Shown: one piece after another, positions 1 to 11,061 of the stretch
Numbering within the stretch: position 1 is the first letter of the stretch
Layout: every line of letters starts with the position of its first letter
Source of the DNA: Megaustenia siamemsis
Lineage: Eukaryota; Mollusca; Gastropoda; Stylommatophora; Ariophantidae
Assembly (NCBI GenBank): GCA_032433765.1
Contig: JAVIAB010000049.1
Location: 24,915,602-24,979,601 of the forward strand
Direction of reading: 5' to 3'
Length of the DNA: 64,000 nt
Translations under genes and position numbers: made by a program
The notes under the pieces: model-generated
Told to the model about the DNA's origin: nothing
Seen by the model: the letters and a program-made list of their open reading frames with translations, nothing else
Database searches by the model: none

Positions 1-430
1 GTACCGGGTTGTCTTCCCTATTCGATCCCTGCTCGTTTGGCCAGACTAGACAGGTTAGTCTGTTACTAGAGGCACCACGGAGAGGTGGAGCAGGGTCTGG
101 ATGGTTCTGGTTCACCGATACTGGCGCAAGCCAACAGTTGTGGATCGCTGACAACTTCCAGCTCTGGTGCTGGGAGGTGTGCCTTAGCCTCCTTTTGCTT
201 TTCAGTGCCAAGAAAGAAATGTACTTTTTTGGTCAATGCATTGTGATGTATTTCATGGATAGTACTAGTCATCATTTCTAGAATTACTCAGATCCATTGT
301 CTTCTGGGTTTGCCTTGTAATCGGCATGAATATTATTATATGCAATGCAGCGTTAAAGCTAGACAGAACACGAGAAAAAAAATCATAGAATATTGTATGC
401 AGCAGCTTCACAAAATAAGAACACAATAAA
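1..430. other. Unassigned sequence, no gene seen
   Basis: No domain, splice-flanked exon or repeat is recognised. Short open frames exist on both strands but have no family signature. If AMMECR1 continues leftward this is intron or further downstream sequence. Confidence 0.5.
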
Positions 431-431
431 A

Positions 432-720
432 TAACTGGGGACTGGTAGGTCTCAAGGCAAGATGCCGGCCTCGAGACAGAGAGGTTGTGGGTTGAAATCC
501 TGGCTGCACCAGATGGGATTTTTATTTGTGATTTCTTTCTGCGGCAACCACCCCTGGTCTCAGCAGCGAGGCCCGGCTTGAAACATCAATTACTAATGGA
601 CGGAAAAAAATATGAGTACCTCCGAAGACAGAGTTATCTGCCTGCACGGCGAGGGACCCATGTGCACATGGCTGCCAGGAGAAAAACAGATTATAAAGCA
701 AAATTCAGTTCCTAGTCTCT
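432..720 (+). mobile_element. Possible tRNA-like SINE, unclassified
   Basis: A B-box-like stretch (GGGTTGAAATCC, about 490-501) is followed by a short GC-richer body up to about 715. No convincing A box or target-site duplication was found, so this is only a candidate. The body does not resemble SINE-A or SINE-B of this window. Confidence 0.2.
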
Positions 721-949
721 AGGGACTTCATCATAAAATAACTAGATGTTTCAGCTACCAAGCCTTTCATCAGTGGATGAGCTCAGGCTAAATATGTTTC
801 TTCAAGGTGAGAGTTATATTGTACCGTTACGTTAGGCATGTCGCCCGGTACATCCAATTTCAATTTGTTTGTGTCTCACTTTTCCTGATCTCTGCCCTCT
901 GACCTGTCCAGCTTGGATAAAATTTTGGTAGCATTGCTACCACTTGAAT

Positions 950-1366
950 GGATGCTAAACACAAGGTCACGCATGTTAGCTAAACACAAGATCACGCATA
1001 CTAGCTAAACATTTTAAGTGTTCATCAACAGACAAGGAAGCTAAACACAAGATCACGCATACTAGCTAAACATTTCAAGTGTTCATTAACAGACAAGGAT
1101 GCTAAACACATGATCACACAGATTAGCTAAACACAAGATCACCCAGATTAGCTAAACACAAGATCACCCAGAGTAGGTAAACACAAGATCACCCAGAGTA
1201 GGTAAACACATGATCACACATATTAGCTAAACACAAGATCACACAGATTAGCTAAACACAAGATCACACAGATTAGCTAAACACAAGATCACACAGATTA
1301 GCTAAACACAAGATCACACAGATTAGCTAAACACAAGATCACACAGATTAGCTAAACATTTCAAGC
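950..1366 (+). repeat. 25-bp tandem repeat array
   Basis: Units begin GCTAAACACAAGATCAC. The right part is a regular 25-bp array. The left part has a longer composite unit in which two such motifs are joined by a spacer ending in ACAGACAAGG. No coding sense. Confidence 0.9.
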
Positions 1367-1985
<619 letters not shown>

Positions 1986-1989
1986 GTCT

Positions 1990-2225
1990 TTGCTTCTCAT
2001 AACAATATTCTTCTTAGTGTTTCTATGTCAACTTATTTTTTTTGCCTGTTATTTCTCCTTTAGGGGTTTGCTTTGCGATTCTCTTGTTTTCTCCTCTTAT
2101 CATACGGCTGACTCTGTCCACCCTTTCTTGATTATCAATGACATTATTACTTGGCGACACAATCAAATAACCACACTAGAGCCCGATGAAGCAATTATTT
2201 GTATTAAGTACTGGAATGTCTAACA
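1990..2225 (-). mobile_element. Degenerate LINE-G-like 3' fragment
   Basis: The stretch around 2045-2110 aligns by eye with the LINE-G copy at 7030-7125, in the region coding for the RIAKQAL...GKRK part of its C-terminal domain. Several stops and indels show long decay. Confidence 0.45.
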
Positions 2226-2231
2226 TCCTTT

Positions 2232-2310
2232 CACCATCATCATATTGTGCCATACCGGTTGTCGTAGGCAATCATGTCCTTCCACAACCTTCTGTTCTTC
2301 AATTGTTTTT
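2232..2310 (-). mobile_element. LINE-E 3' terminus, about 75 bp
   Basis: It begins with ATC repeats followed by the reverse complement of CCAACCGGTATGGCAC, the same end as the LINE-E copies at 29411 (minus) and 34990 (plus). Only the last part of the element is present, as expected for a strongly 5'-truncated insertion. Confidence 0.6.
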
Positions 2311-2375
2311 TGGTTTCAGTGTCTTCAAATGTTACATTGGACTCATAATGACCTCAGCATCAGTCTATTCCAGTC

Positions 2376-2640
2376 AAGCATCTCAGCCGTAGCAAGGCTC
2401 TGCTAATTTGGCCCCTCCTGTCAGAGATCTTTTCAGTCTTAGCAAGGTTCTGCTAATTTAGCCCCTTCTGTCAGAGATCTTTTCAGTCTTAGCAAGGCCC
2501 TGCTAATTTAGCCTGTCCTGTCAGAGGTCTTTTCAGTCTCAGCAAGGCTCTGCTAATTTGGCCCCTCCCGTCAGAGATCTTTTCAGTCTTAGCAAGGCCC
2601 TGCTAATTTAGCCCCTCCTGTTCAAGATCTTCTCAGCATC
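2376..2640 (+). repeat. 50-bp tandem repeat, about 5 copies
   Basis: The motif TAGCAAGGCTCTGCTAATTT recurs at 2390, 2440, 2490, 2540 and 2590, an exact 50-bp period. Copies differ by a few substitutions. Confidence 0.92.
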
Positions 2641-2685
2641 TCGCAACATGTCCACATTGTCAAATAATCACACAAGTAACAAGAA

Positions 2686-2750
2686 GTAAAGAGCCCTCGT
2701 CACGCCAAGTGGCGTATAAGGAATATGGTGTTAGTGACCATAAAATGTGA
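2686..2750 (-). mobile_element. SINE-A 3' end fragment
   Basis: It contains the SINE-A tail in reverse orientation: CGTCACGCCAAGTGGCGTAT followed by GGAATATGGTGTTAGTGACC. It runs directly into the 83-bp tandem array, whose units share its TAGTG(A/G)CCA motif. Confidence 0.75.
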
Positions 2751-3110
2751 CACTGATCATGGAAAAATATGGACAGCAGAGATTTTTCTGAGAAGTCAAG
2801 ACAGCCTGGCGTGATAGTGGCCACAAAATGTGACACTGATCATGGAAAAATATGGACAGCAGAGATTTTTCTGAGAAGTAAAGACAGCCTGGCGTGATAG
2901 TGGCCACAAAATGTGATACTGATCATGGAAAAATATGGACAGCAGAGATTTCTCTGAGAAGTCAAGACAGCCTGGCGTGATAGTGGCCACAAAATGTGAC
3001 ACTGATCATGGAAAAATATGGACAGCAGAGATTTTTCTGAGAAGTAAAGACAGCCTGGCGTGATAGTGGCCACAAAATGTGACACTGATCATGGAAAAAT
3101 ATGGAGACCA
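2733..3110 (+). repeat. 83-bp tandem repeat, about 4.5 copies
   Basis: The motif GA(C/T)ACTGATCATGG recurs at 2749, 2832, 2915, 2998 and 3081, an exact 83-bp period. The first unit overlaps the end of the SINE-A fragment, and each unit contains TAGTGGCCACAAAATGTGAC, close to the SINE tail in this copy. Confidence 0.92.
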
Positions 3111-3295
3111 AAATGACAAGCCAATCAAGGCGTGGTGGAAGCTTTTATTACTATACCTGCGTGAACAGGCCATCTTCAAAAGCATCTAGTAGACCATTAT
3201 CTAGTTGCCAAGAAAGAGTTGACCCATGGCACTGACAAGCATGTCATAAGTGGTTTGTGACGTGGTTGGCATAATTCTATAATAAAATTAACTGC

Positions 3296-3392
3296 CAGTG
3301 AAAACATCACCTTTGAGTAAAATAAACAGTGAAAACATTTCATTTGAGTAATATGAAGAGTCAAAACATTTCATTTGAGTAATATAAACAGT
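3296..3392 (+). repeat. Short repeat, about 3 copies
   Basis: Three imperfect copies of a roughly 30-bp unit containing AAAACATTTCATTTGAGTAA lie just upstream of the LINE-B fragment. The preceding 3110-3295 has no recognised feature. Confidence 0.7.
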
Positions 3393-4548
3393 CCCCCACC
3401 AGTGAGGGCAAATTCAAGAAAGAAATGGATGACAGATGACATTTTGCAGCTAATGGATACAAGAAGAAGAATTAAAGAAAATAAAGATGAGTATAAGAGA
3501 TTAAATAAAGAAATTGTAGTAAAATGCAATGAAGCAAAAGAAGCATGGCTAAAAGAGAGATGCAAAGAGATTGAAATGCAACAAAAAGGAGATGCTAAAG
3601 CTTTATACAAACAAATTGAGGAATTAACAGGAAGAAAAATGCAATCAAAAACTGGATATTTAAGATCAAAGGAAGGAGAACTGTTAATTGAACAAGAAAG
3701 CATAAGCGAACGATGGACAGAATACATTAAAGATCTTTATAATGATGAACGAACGGAAGTAAATATTAAGAATAATGGAGAAGGACCAGAAATACTCAGA
3801 GAAGAAGTGGAAGATGCCTTGCACAATATGAAAGCAGGCAAAGCTCCTGGACCAGATAATATAACTAAAGAAGAGATTGAAGCCATGGGTGATTTTGGAA
3901 TAGAAATAATAATAAAAATATTGAATGATATCTACAACAGCGGATATATACCAGACAACATGCTCAAATCAATATTCATAGCCCTACCTAAAAAATCTGG
4001 TGCAATTGAATGCGATGATCATCGCACAATAAGCCTTATGAGTCACATGACTAAGATATTACTAAGAATCATCATGTGAAGAGTGCGAAACAAAATCAGT
4101 CCAGAAATTAGCGATGAACAATGTGGTTTTGTTAGAGATAAAGGAACAAGCAATGCCATTTATATCATAAGATCTTTAGTAGAAACAGCCACAGAGGTGA
4201 AAACAGATCTATACCTATGTTTCATAGATTATACCAAAGCATTTGACAAAGTAAAGCACCAAAAAATAATCAAAATTTTAGAAAGCATAAATGTAGACAG
4301 CAAAGATCTAAGAATAATAAAGAACATGTACTGACAACAAACAGCGGCCATAAGAACTGGAAAAAAATTGGAAATGTTTCAACAAATAAAACAGGGTGTT
4401 AGACAAGGTTGTGTGCTGTCACCAGATTTGTTTAATATGTATAGTGAGATTATTTTAAGATCCATAAGGGGCATGACTGGAATAACAATCGGAGGTCATA
4501 ATATAAATAATCTAAGGTATGCTGATGATACAGTCTTAACTCTTAAAG
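3391..4548 (+). pseudogene. LINE-B reverse transcriptase fragment (RTE-like)
   Basis: This is the linker and reverse transcriptase part of a non-LTR retrotransposon, which would copy its own RNA at the target site. Visible in order: a charged linker, the RT entry motif AGKAPGPDNI, FIDYTKAFDKVKH (first catalytic Asp), the template-grip motif KQGVRQGCVLSPDLF, and NNLRYADDTVL (catalytic pair). In-frame stops at about 4077 and 4332 break it, and it ends abruptly after YADDTVL, so both the endonuclease half and the C-terminal domain are missing. The sequence around NMYSEIILRSIRG matches the LINE-B copies at 54.0-54.9 kb. It cannot make an active protein. Confidence 0.88.
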
Positions 4549-4973
4549 ACCGTAGTTTTTCTACTCAGTCACTACTGTTTTGCCATAATTTTTCTTCCTG
4601 AAAAATGCTTCTTTAACTAAATCTTTCATATTTTCATTACAATAATTCATAGACATATATATTAGGCATCAACTTGAAGGGAAAAGGGCACAGATTCATA
4701 ATCAGAAACATTATTTTGAAAAAAAATTGAAGGATAAGAATTTAAGCAATTAAAAATCAAAATTTGTGTTAAAAAAAAAAATTATATGAACAATGGTACT
4801 CACCTACCCAAAGTGGGGGTCCATTTTAATCTAACAGTGCTTACTAAAACTAAGTCACTATTACATTGAAAGTTCTCAGAACATAATTCCAAGCTTTTTC
4901 TGCTGTTAACAATAATTCACATTTAGGAGCAGTAGATACTTCACTGCTGCTAGCCATTTTTCACTTATAAAAT
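4549..4973. other. Unassigned AT-rich sequence
   Basis: No gene or element recognised. Several A-rich and T-rich runs are present. Confidence 0.5.
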
Positions 4974-5748
4974 TCTAGTGTTATTGAAGCTATGTACTGA
5001 GATCTTTAAGTGTTGCGGAAGTTATGTACTGAGATCTTCTAGTGTTATTGAAGTTATGTATTGAGATCTTCTAGTGTTATTGAAGTTATGTATTGAGATC
5101 TTCTAGTGTTATTGAAGTTATGTATTGAGATCTAGTGTTATTGAAGTTATGTACTGAGATCTTCTAGTGTTATTGAAGTTACATAGTGAGATCTTCTAGT
5201 GTTATTGAAGTTATGTACTGAGATCTTCTAGTGTTATTGAAGTTATGTATTGAGATCTTCTAGTGTTATTGAAGTTATGTATTGAGATCTTCTAGTGTTA
5301 TTGAAGTTATGTATTGAGAGCTTCTAGTGTTATTGAAGTTATGTACTGAGATCTTCTAGTGTTATTGAAGTTATGTTCTGAGATCTAGTGTGATTGAAGT
5401 TATGTACTGAGATCTAGTGTTATTGAAGTTATGTACTGAGATCTAGTGTTATTGAAGTTATGTACTGAGATCTTCTAGTGTTATTGAAGTTACATAGTGA
5501 GATCTTCTAGTGTTATTGTTTCTAGTGTTATTGAAGTTACATACTGAGATCTTCTAGTGTTATTGAAGTTATAAGTACTGAGATCTAGTGTTATTGAAGT
5601 TACATAGTGAGATCTTCTAGTGTTATTGAAGTTACATAGTGAGATCTTCTAGTGTTATTGAAGTTACATAGTGAGATCTTCTAGTGTTATTGAAGTTACA
5701 TAGTGAGATCTTCTAGTGTTATTGAAGTTACATACTAAGATCTTTCAG
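4974..5748 (+). repeat. 32-bp tandem repeat array, about 24 copies
   Basis: The unit contains GTGTTATTGAAGTTATGTAC and then TGAGATCTTCTA, period 32 bp, with 27-bp variants lacking one copy of TTCTA. A subset has ACATAGTGAG in place of ATGTACTGAG, mostly toward the right end, so variants have spread locally. Confidence 0.93.
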
Positions 5749-6065
5749 TGATATCAAGGAGAAGACTACTGCAAAATACAATGACATATGAGCTATGGAA
5801 TGTGGAGTAAAGAAACAATTGTCCTGAAATTAAGTAAGTCCTACCTTCTAGAAAATGGCTTTCATGTTCGCCAGGCCTAAAGAGGGTCCCATTTCTAAAA
5901 TAGTTCTTTGTTTCAACTGTTTTTGGTTTCAGGGTTTTTCTATTTATTTGGGTTAATCGGAGTTGAGAATTAACCACAGTCGCTCTTTTCAGTCATGTCA
6001 TTTGAAACTATCGACTATGGAGCTGACTATGGCTTGCAAGGATTTCTACTTTGCTAACGGCATAA
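5749..6065. other. Unassigned sequence between repeats
   Basis: A minus-strand open frame of about 80 codons exists (5735-5977) but shows no domain or splice signals. Nothing else seen. Confidence 0.45.
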
Positions 6066-6802
6066 ACCTTCAAAATAATTAAAAAACAGAAGCTATGTCA
6101 ATAGGAGGACAAAAGAAGACATTAAACACAGCTATAGAACATCAAATTATAAAACATAGCTATAGAACATCAAATTATAAAACATAGCTATAGAACATCA
6201 AGTTATAAAACATAGCTATAGAACATCAAATTATAAAACATAGCTATAGAACATCAAATTATAAAACATAGCTATAGAACATCAAATTATAAAACATAGC
6301 TATAGAACATCAAATTATAAAACATAGCTATAGAACATCAAATTATAAAACATAGCTATAGAACATCAAATTATAAAACATAGCTATAGAACATCAAATT
6401 ATAAAACAAGTAACAAACTTTAAATACCTGGGAACAACATTCTCTGAAGATGGTAAAATTGATAAAGAAGTAGACATATGATGCAATAAGGCAAAACCAA
6501 ATATTGGGACAGCTATCCCCTATAACTTCAACACAAAGCAATACCTATTACCACCAAGAAACATCTTATACAGAGTATATTCATTCCAACATTGTGTTAT
6601 CAAATGTCTAAGCATAAAAGAAAGCTGGTGACCACAGAGATGAGATGTCTGAGAAAAGCGCTTGGAGTAACAAGAAAAGACAGATTCAGAAATGATATTA
6701 TAAGAGAAAGGGTAGACATTGAGCCAATCCTAAGCTACATACAGAAACAACAAATAAACTGGTTTGCCCATCTAGAAAGAATGTTGCGTGATTCCTTACC
6801 AT
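6066..6802 (+). pseudogene. LINE-A2 C-terminal fragment with internal tandem repeat
   Basis: Conceptual translation gives the region after the RT catalytic motif of an RTE-like LINE: TNFKYLGTTFSEDGKIDKEV, then a CNKA..IG block, then TTEMRCLRKALGVTRKDRFR and a SYIQKQQINWFAHLERM end. Frameshifts and stops are frequent. A 28-bp unit has multiplied inside it (6120-6412). It is interrupted at 6802 by LINE-G and resumes at 7363. Confidence 0.8.
6120..6412 (+). repeat. 28-bp tandem repeat inside LINE-A2
   Basis: About ten copies of a unit containing ACATAGCTATAGAACATCAA, period 28 bp. The first and last copies read into LINE coding sequence (NTAIEHQIIK before, QVTNFKYLG after), so the array is an internal expansion of LINE sequence rather than an independent insertion. 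Confidence 0.9.
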
Positions 6803-7362
6803 CTATCTATCTATCTATTGACCTTTCGAGCCGTAACCGGCCCATAGGGCGTAGACCAAGATACACCTTCTCCTATATGAATTTTTGTTCTAGCAGTTTT
6901 CTTTTAAAGATATTTTATCAAATCTCGCCATCTGTCTCTGTTCTGTGCAAGCAGTTCTATCTCATTGAGGGAGCCGATTCCTGCTGCTCTTGCCTCTCTC
7001 ATCAATGTTCTTCTCAGTGTCTCCCTGGGTCTTCCTCTTTTCTTTTACCTGTTGTTTCCCATATGAGGGCTTGCTTTGCTATTCGATTATTATCTCTTCT
7101 CATCACATGTCCAACGTATGACCATCGTCTTTTCTTTATTACTGAAGATATTAGTGGTTGATTGGCGATTTCTCTAATTTCCTCGTTTGTTTTGAATTCG
7201 TTCCATTCTATACCAAGTATTTTCCTTAGACATTTATTTTCGAATGCGTTCAACTTTGTTTCTATATCTCTTGTTGTTTTCCAGCTTTCACACGCATACG
7301 TAAGGGTTGATAGTACATTTGATTTGAATAGCCTAAGTTTTCTACGTTTCATTAACAACATC
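6803..7362 (-). mobile_element. LINE-G, 5'-truncated copy nested in LINE-A2
   Basis: Minus-strand translation gives the C-terminal region of an RTE-like element: KSNVLSTLTYACESWKTT, CLRKILGIEWNEFKTNEEIR, a KKRRWSYVGHVMRRDNNRIA block and GKRK. The 3' end carries a (TAGA)n tail (left edge). The 12-bp sequence ATTCCTTACCAT flanks the insert at 6791-6802 and 7363-7374, a target-site duplication, and removing the insert rejoins LINE-A2. A plus-strand relative lies at 9779-10315. Confidence 0.9.
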
Positions 7363-7545
7363 ATTCCTTACCATACAAAGCATATATTAAAAGAGGAGAA
7401 GGGAGAAGAGCAAGAGGCAGACCAGGAGTAAGATGGACAGACAACATCAAAGAAATGCTACAACAACATCAATTGACAATGAATGAAGCCGTTAAAAGGG
7501 CGAGAACCAGAACTGGTAAATCACTAGACCGCGCATACGCTAATC
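7363..7545 (+). pseudogene. LINE-A2 3' part, continuation
   Basis: Continues the element broken at 6802. It carries the basic stretch RGEGRRARGRPGV followed by RWTDNIKEM, typical of the extreme C-terminus of these LINE proteins. A diverged second copy of the same segment lies at 8097-8310. Confidence 0.75.
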
Positions 7546-7614
7546 TTACGACTAACTGTGTGTTTATATGTTCGGAATTGGAGTCAACAATGATGGCCTA
7601 ACATCATCAAGTGC

Positions 7615-7872
7615 TATTCTTCTTCTTTCCTTCCTCATCTGCCTTTCAGCGTCGAGGGGAGATATAATTTGTGGTCTTTTGCTGTTCTGTTCGCCTCTGC
7701 TGCTATGTTTCCTAGTGCTTCTAATATTCCATCGACCCATCTTTTTCGTGGTCGACCCTTGGGTCTGGTGTTCTCACAAAGTTTGTTGAAGGCTCGTTGT
7801 TTTGTGTTTTGTTCTTTCTGCCTTGTCACGTGGCCAAACCATTTTATCTGTTGTTTCCTTATATATTCTGGT
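7615..7872 (-). mobile_element. LINE-A 3' fragment
   Basis: The minus strand encodes TRQKEQNTKQRAFNKLCENT and a GRPRKRWVDGILEALGN block ending in LYLPSTLKGR, the C-terminus of LINE-A (compare 31.35-31.95 kb, plus). It is 5'-truncated and abuts a SINE-A. Confidence 0.85.
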
Positions 7873-7875
7873 ATT

Positions 7876-8096
7876 CACACTAAGTGACGTAAAGGGAATA
7901 TGGTGTTAGTGACCATATATTTTACAGACCTTCGGTACATGATTTTTGGGGTAATGTGGTCGGTATTACGCCCGTGCCGCTTCACTTTCCCTGAAAAAAA
8001 TTAGGCTGGGTTAACCCGGAAGCCATCGGTTGGGATCGAACCCTACCTCTTGTTCTTTGTAGTCCAGTTCACTGACCACTGAACTATCGTGGCTCC
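7876..8096 (-). mobile_element. SINE-A copy
   Basis: Reverse-oriented tRNA-derived SINE. The B-box complement GGATCGAACCC and A-box region CCACTGAACTATCG are at the right, and the tail (GGAATATGGTGTTAGTGACC) is at the left. It differs from the best copy (18564-18822) by many substitutions and lost a few bases near the tail. Confidence 0.85.
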
Positions 8097-8310
8097 CTTT
8101 ACCATATAAAGCAAATATTAAAATAGGAGAAGGGAGAAGAACAAGAGGCAGATCAGGAGTAAGATGGACAGACAACACCAAAGAAATGAAAAAACAACAA
8201 CATCAATTGACTTGAATGAAGCCGTCAAAAGGACGAGAACCAGAACTTTGTATCTCCCTCAACGCCTGAAGGGGCACAAGAGGAAGTGAAGAAAGAAAGA
8301 AAGAAAGAAA
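8097..8310 (+). pseudogene. LINE-A2 3' end with (GAAA)n tail
   Basis: Parallels 7363-7545, including the stretch around AGATGGACAGACAACA, and then continues to a 3' end resembling LINE-A (LYLPQRLKGHKRK) followed by (GAAA)n at about 8290-8310. It is a separate decayed copy. Confidence 0.7.
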
Positions 8311-8775
8311 AAATGTTAAACTTTCAAGGACACAACAATGGCCTATATTACTGAGACTAGTCTATTAAAACATTTTTGTTGCTGTGTTTGTTTTCTGTAT
8401 TTTTGTTTTTGAGGGAGCTGGAATGAGGAAGACACTGGATGCAAATATTCTCTACTCAAAGGAAGTCATTTGGAATCATCACCAGTGCAGTAGAATACGA
8501 ACTGCACCAGGGGCAACCTCGTCATCAGAATTTACTTACGTGTTTTGAGAAATGCTGTGAGAAGTGGTGGGGTGAGTAAGGGATATTCTCGACTGCAATG
8601 AAACTGGTAGTATCCAGATAGATATTTGTTCTATGCCCCCTCCCACCCATCTGCTTCTGTCTTCCGTTGTTGTTATGGCAAAAGATATCCCATAACACCA
8701 CAAGAGAAGTGAAGTTTCTAATTTTGCACACTTTCTCAGGTAGGTCTTTACTGATGATAATAACACTGGTTCTGC
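8311..8775. other. Unassigned sequence
   Basis: Overlapping minus-strand open frames near 8525-8875 have no recognisable domain and run into repeats. Nothing else is supported. Confidence 0.45.
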
Positions 8776-9490
8776 CAATACCTTGCACTGGGAGTAGGGA
8801 AATAAGCAGACAGTGCAGTCTAGACAGCCACCAATACCTTGCACTTCTTCTACCTTTCAGCTCCCTGTGGAGCATAGGTCTTCAATAAACACCTTCAACT
8901 CCCTGTGGAGCATAGGTCTTCAATAAACGCTTTCCAAGCCATCCTGTTTCTTGTCATTCTTTTAAGATAATTCCATGTCTTCCCCATCATCTTCATCTTC
9001 GCATGTATGCACATGACCATCTGTCTTCTCCAATAATATTTTGGTCTTCCTCTTTGTCTTTTTTCTTGAGATTCCAAAAAAGGGCATGTTGTGTAATACT
9101 CTTACAGGCTTCCACATTTCATGTCCTATCCAATGCTATCATCTTCGCTGTATCAATACCTTGCACTCGGAGAGGTGAAATAAACAGACAGTGCAGTCTA
9201 GACAGACACCAATACCTTGCACTCGGAGAGGGGAAATAAACAGACAGTCCAGTCTAGACAACCACCAATACCTTACACTGGAAAAGGTGAAATAAACAGA
9301 CAGTCCAGTCTAGACAACCACCAATACCTTACACTGGAAAAGGTGAAATAAACAGACAGTCCAGTCTAGACAGACACCAATACCTTACACTGGAAAAGGT
9401 GGAATAAGCAGACAGTCCAGTCTAGACAACCGCCAATACCTTACAATGGAAAAGGTGAAATAAACAGACAGTCCAGTCTAGACAACCATT
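8776..9490 (+). repeat. 56-bp tandem array split by a LINE
   Basis: The motif CAATACCTT(G/A)CACT recurs at 9154, 9210, 9266, 9322, 9378 and 9434 (56-bp period), with two more motif occurrences in the left arm at about 8778 and 8832. The LINE-C fragment at 8846-9153 sits between identical CAATACCTTGCACT motifs, so it inserted into a pre-existing array. Confidence 0.92.
8846..9153 (-). mobile_element. LINE-C 3' fragment inside the 56-bp array
   Basis: The minus strand reads the LINE-C C-terminus (MMGKTWNYLKRMTRNRMAWK, then ending near GAGCTGAAAGGTAGAAGAAG). Compare 24.6-24.85 kb plus and 19.5-19.9 kb minus. A segment of roughly 38 bp around CTCCCTGTGGAGCATAGGTC is tandemly doubled near its 3' end. 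Confidence 0.85.
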
Positions 9491-9778
9491 TGCTGCTTGT
9501 TTGTCTTGTGTCATCCAATGTTATTGTTAACCAATGTGGGGTGGAGAGCTGAAGTTTTCTTTCCAGAGCTATCTATGTTGTCTGGGTCACCGTGAGCTTC
9601 TGTTGCTGTAAAGTTTCTATCATGCTGCATACCCTCCTGCAACCTGATCTTATCATTACTACAAGAATAATTTACTCCTGTTATAGACATGCAATGGAAA
9701 TATTATTTCTTTCTTTTATCCTGTTCTGCTTTTTGTTGGTTGCCATTTATAGTTTAATTAAAACTCATCAGCACAAAC
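9491..9778. other. Unassigned sequence
   Basis: No gene or repeat recognised between the 56-bp array and LINE-G. Confidence 0.45.
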
Positions 9779-10315
9779 ACAAAACTTAGACTATTTAAAT
9801 CAAAAGTACTATCAACCCTTACGTATGTACGTGAGAGCTGGAAAACAACAAGCGACATAGAAACAAAGTTGAACACATTTAAAAATAAATGTCTAAGGAA
9901 AATAATTGGTATAGCGTGGAACAAATTCAAAACAAACGAGGAAATTAGAGAAATCGCCAATCAACCACTAATATCTTCAGTAATCAAGAAAAGACGATAG
10001 TCATATGTTGGACATGTGATGAGAAGTGATAATAACCGAATAGCAAAGCAAGCCCTCATGTGGGAAACAACAGGTAAGAGGAAAAGAGAAAGACCCAGGG
10101 AGACACTGAGAAGAACATTGATGAGAGAGGCAAGAGCAGCAGGAATCAGCTCCTTCAATGAGATAGAGCTGCTTGCACAGAACAGAGACACATGGCGAGA
10201 TGTGATAAAATATCTTTAAAAGAATTTAAAACTGCTAGAATAAAAATTTAGATAAGAGAAGGAGTATCTTGGTCTACGCCTTATGGGCCAGCTACGGCTC
10301 GAAAGGTCAATAGAT
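9779..10315 (+). mobile_element. LINE-G 3' fragment
   Basis: Same family as 6803-7362 but on the plus strand. It reads LRLFKSKVLSTLTY, WKTTSDIETKLNTF, HVMRSDNNRIAKQALMWETT, GKRKRERPRETLRRTLMREA and finally WRDVIKYL, then a 3' untranslated end with CGAAAGGTCAATAGATAGA. One stop interrupts the frame after KKRR. It is 5'-truncated. Confidence 0.87.
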
Positions 10316-10731
10316 AGAAAGAGATAACTGAATGATTTGGTTATATGATCAAATAGAAATAAATAAATACGACACAAGTTATCAACAAACACTATAAGAA
10401 TATTAAACAAAATGGTTGATCATGAAGATGGTTTGATGGAATACCTAAATGAATACACTAGAAAAGACCAGCAGGAGTGGCCATGAGAAATCTTAAAAAC
10501 ATCAAACTATATCTCCATTCTAGATGGAAAGATAAATGAGGGAGCAAGAGAAGAATAAAAGAGGATATCCTAAAATATTATTATGGGGTACAACCATAAG
10601 TCTCATCTGTCAAGAACTGTTTAAAAACATAAGAAAATGTACAGCAGTGTTGTAAAGTGAAACACATTTATGTGATCAGCTTGTGTGTATTTACTGCATC
10701 AATGGAGTGCATCTGATATTTCATCAACATC
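10316..10731. other. Unassigned A-rich sequence
   Basis: No open frame of note. It may be further LINE untranslated sequence, but nothing can be matched within the window. Confidence 0.4.
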
Positions 10732-10748
10732 ATATTTGTTAGATTGGG

Positions 10749-10991
10749 ACCAGTGGTTAGTGAACTGGACCACAAAGGACAAGAGGTCGGGTTCGATACT
10801 GATTGGCGCCATGCTCACCCAGCCTTAAACGAAACGGGTACCAGATTTTTTCTGGGAAAGTAAAGTAGCACAGGCGTAATACCGATCACATTACCTCAAA
10901 AATCCTGTACTGAAGGTCTGTAAAATTTATGGTCACTAACACCATATTCCCTATACGCCACTTGGCATGATGAAGGTACTTTACTTTACTT
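10749..10991 (+). mobile_element. SINE-A with 17-bp target-site duplication
   Basis: 5'-truncated within the A box. The B box GGGTTCGATAC, the central GGGTACCAGATTTTT...CTGGGAAAGT core and the tail ending GGTACTTTACTTTACT are visible. The same 17 bp, beginning ATATTTGTTAGATTGGG, lies at 10732-10748 and 10992-11008, showing insertion by LINE-type retrotransposition. Confidence 0.92.
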
Positions 10992-11061
10992 ATATTTGTT
11001 AGATTGGGGGAATGGTAAATACACAAACTGAGAGTAGGCAGGTTTGGATCTCAATAACAAA

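Noticed and set aside
7014..7364. LINE C-terminal frames (such as this 116-codon one) as host genes
   Set aside because: They match the post-RT region of RTE-like LINEs, are flanked by target duplications or tails, and recur across the window.
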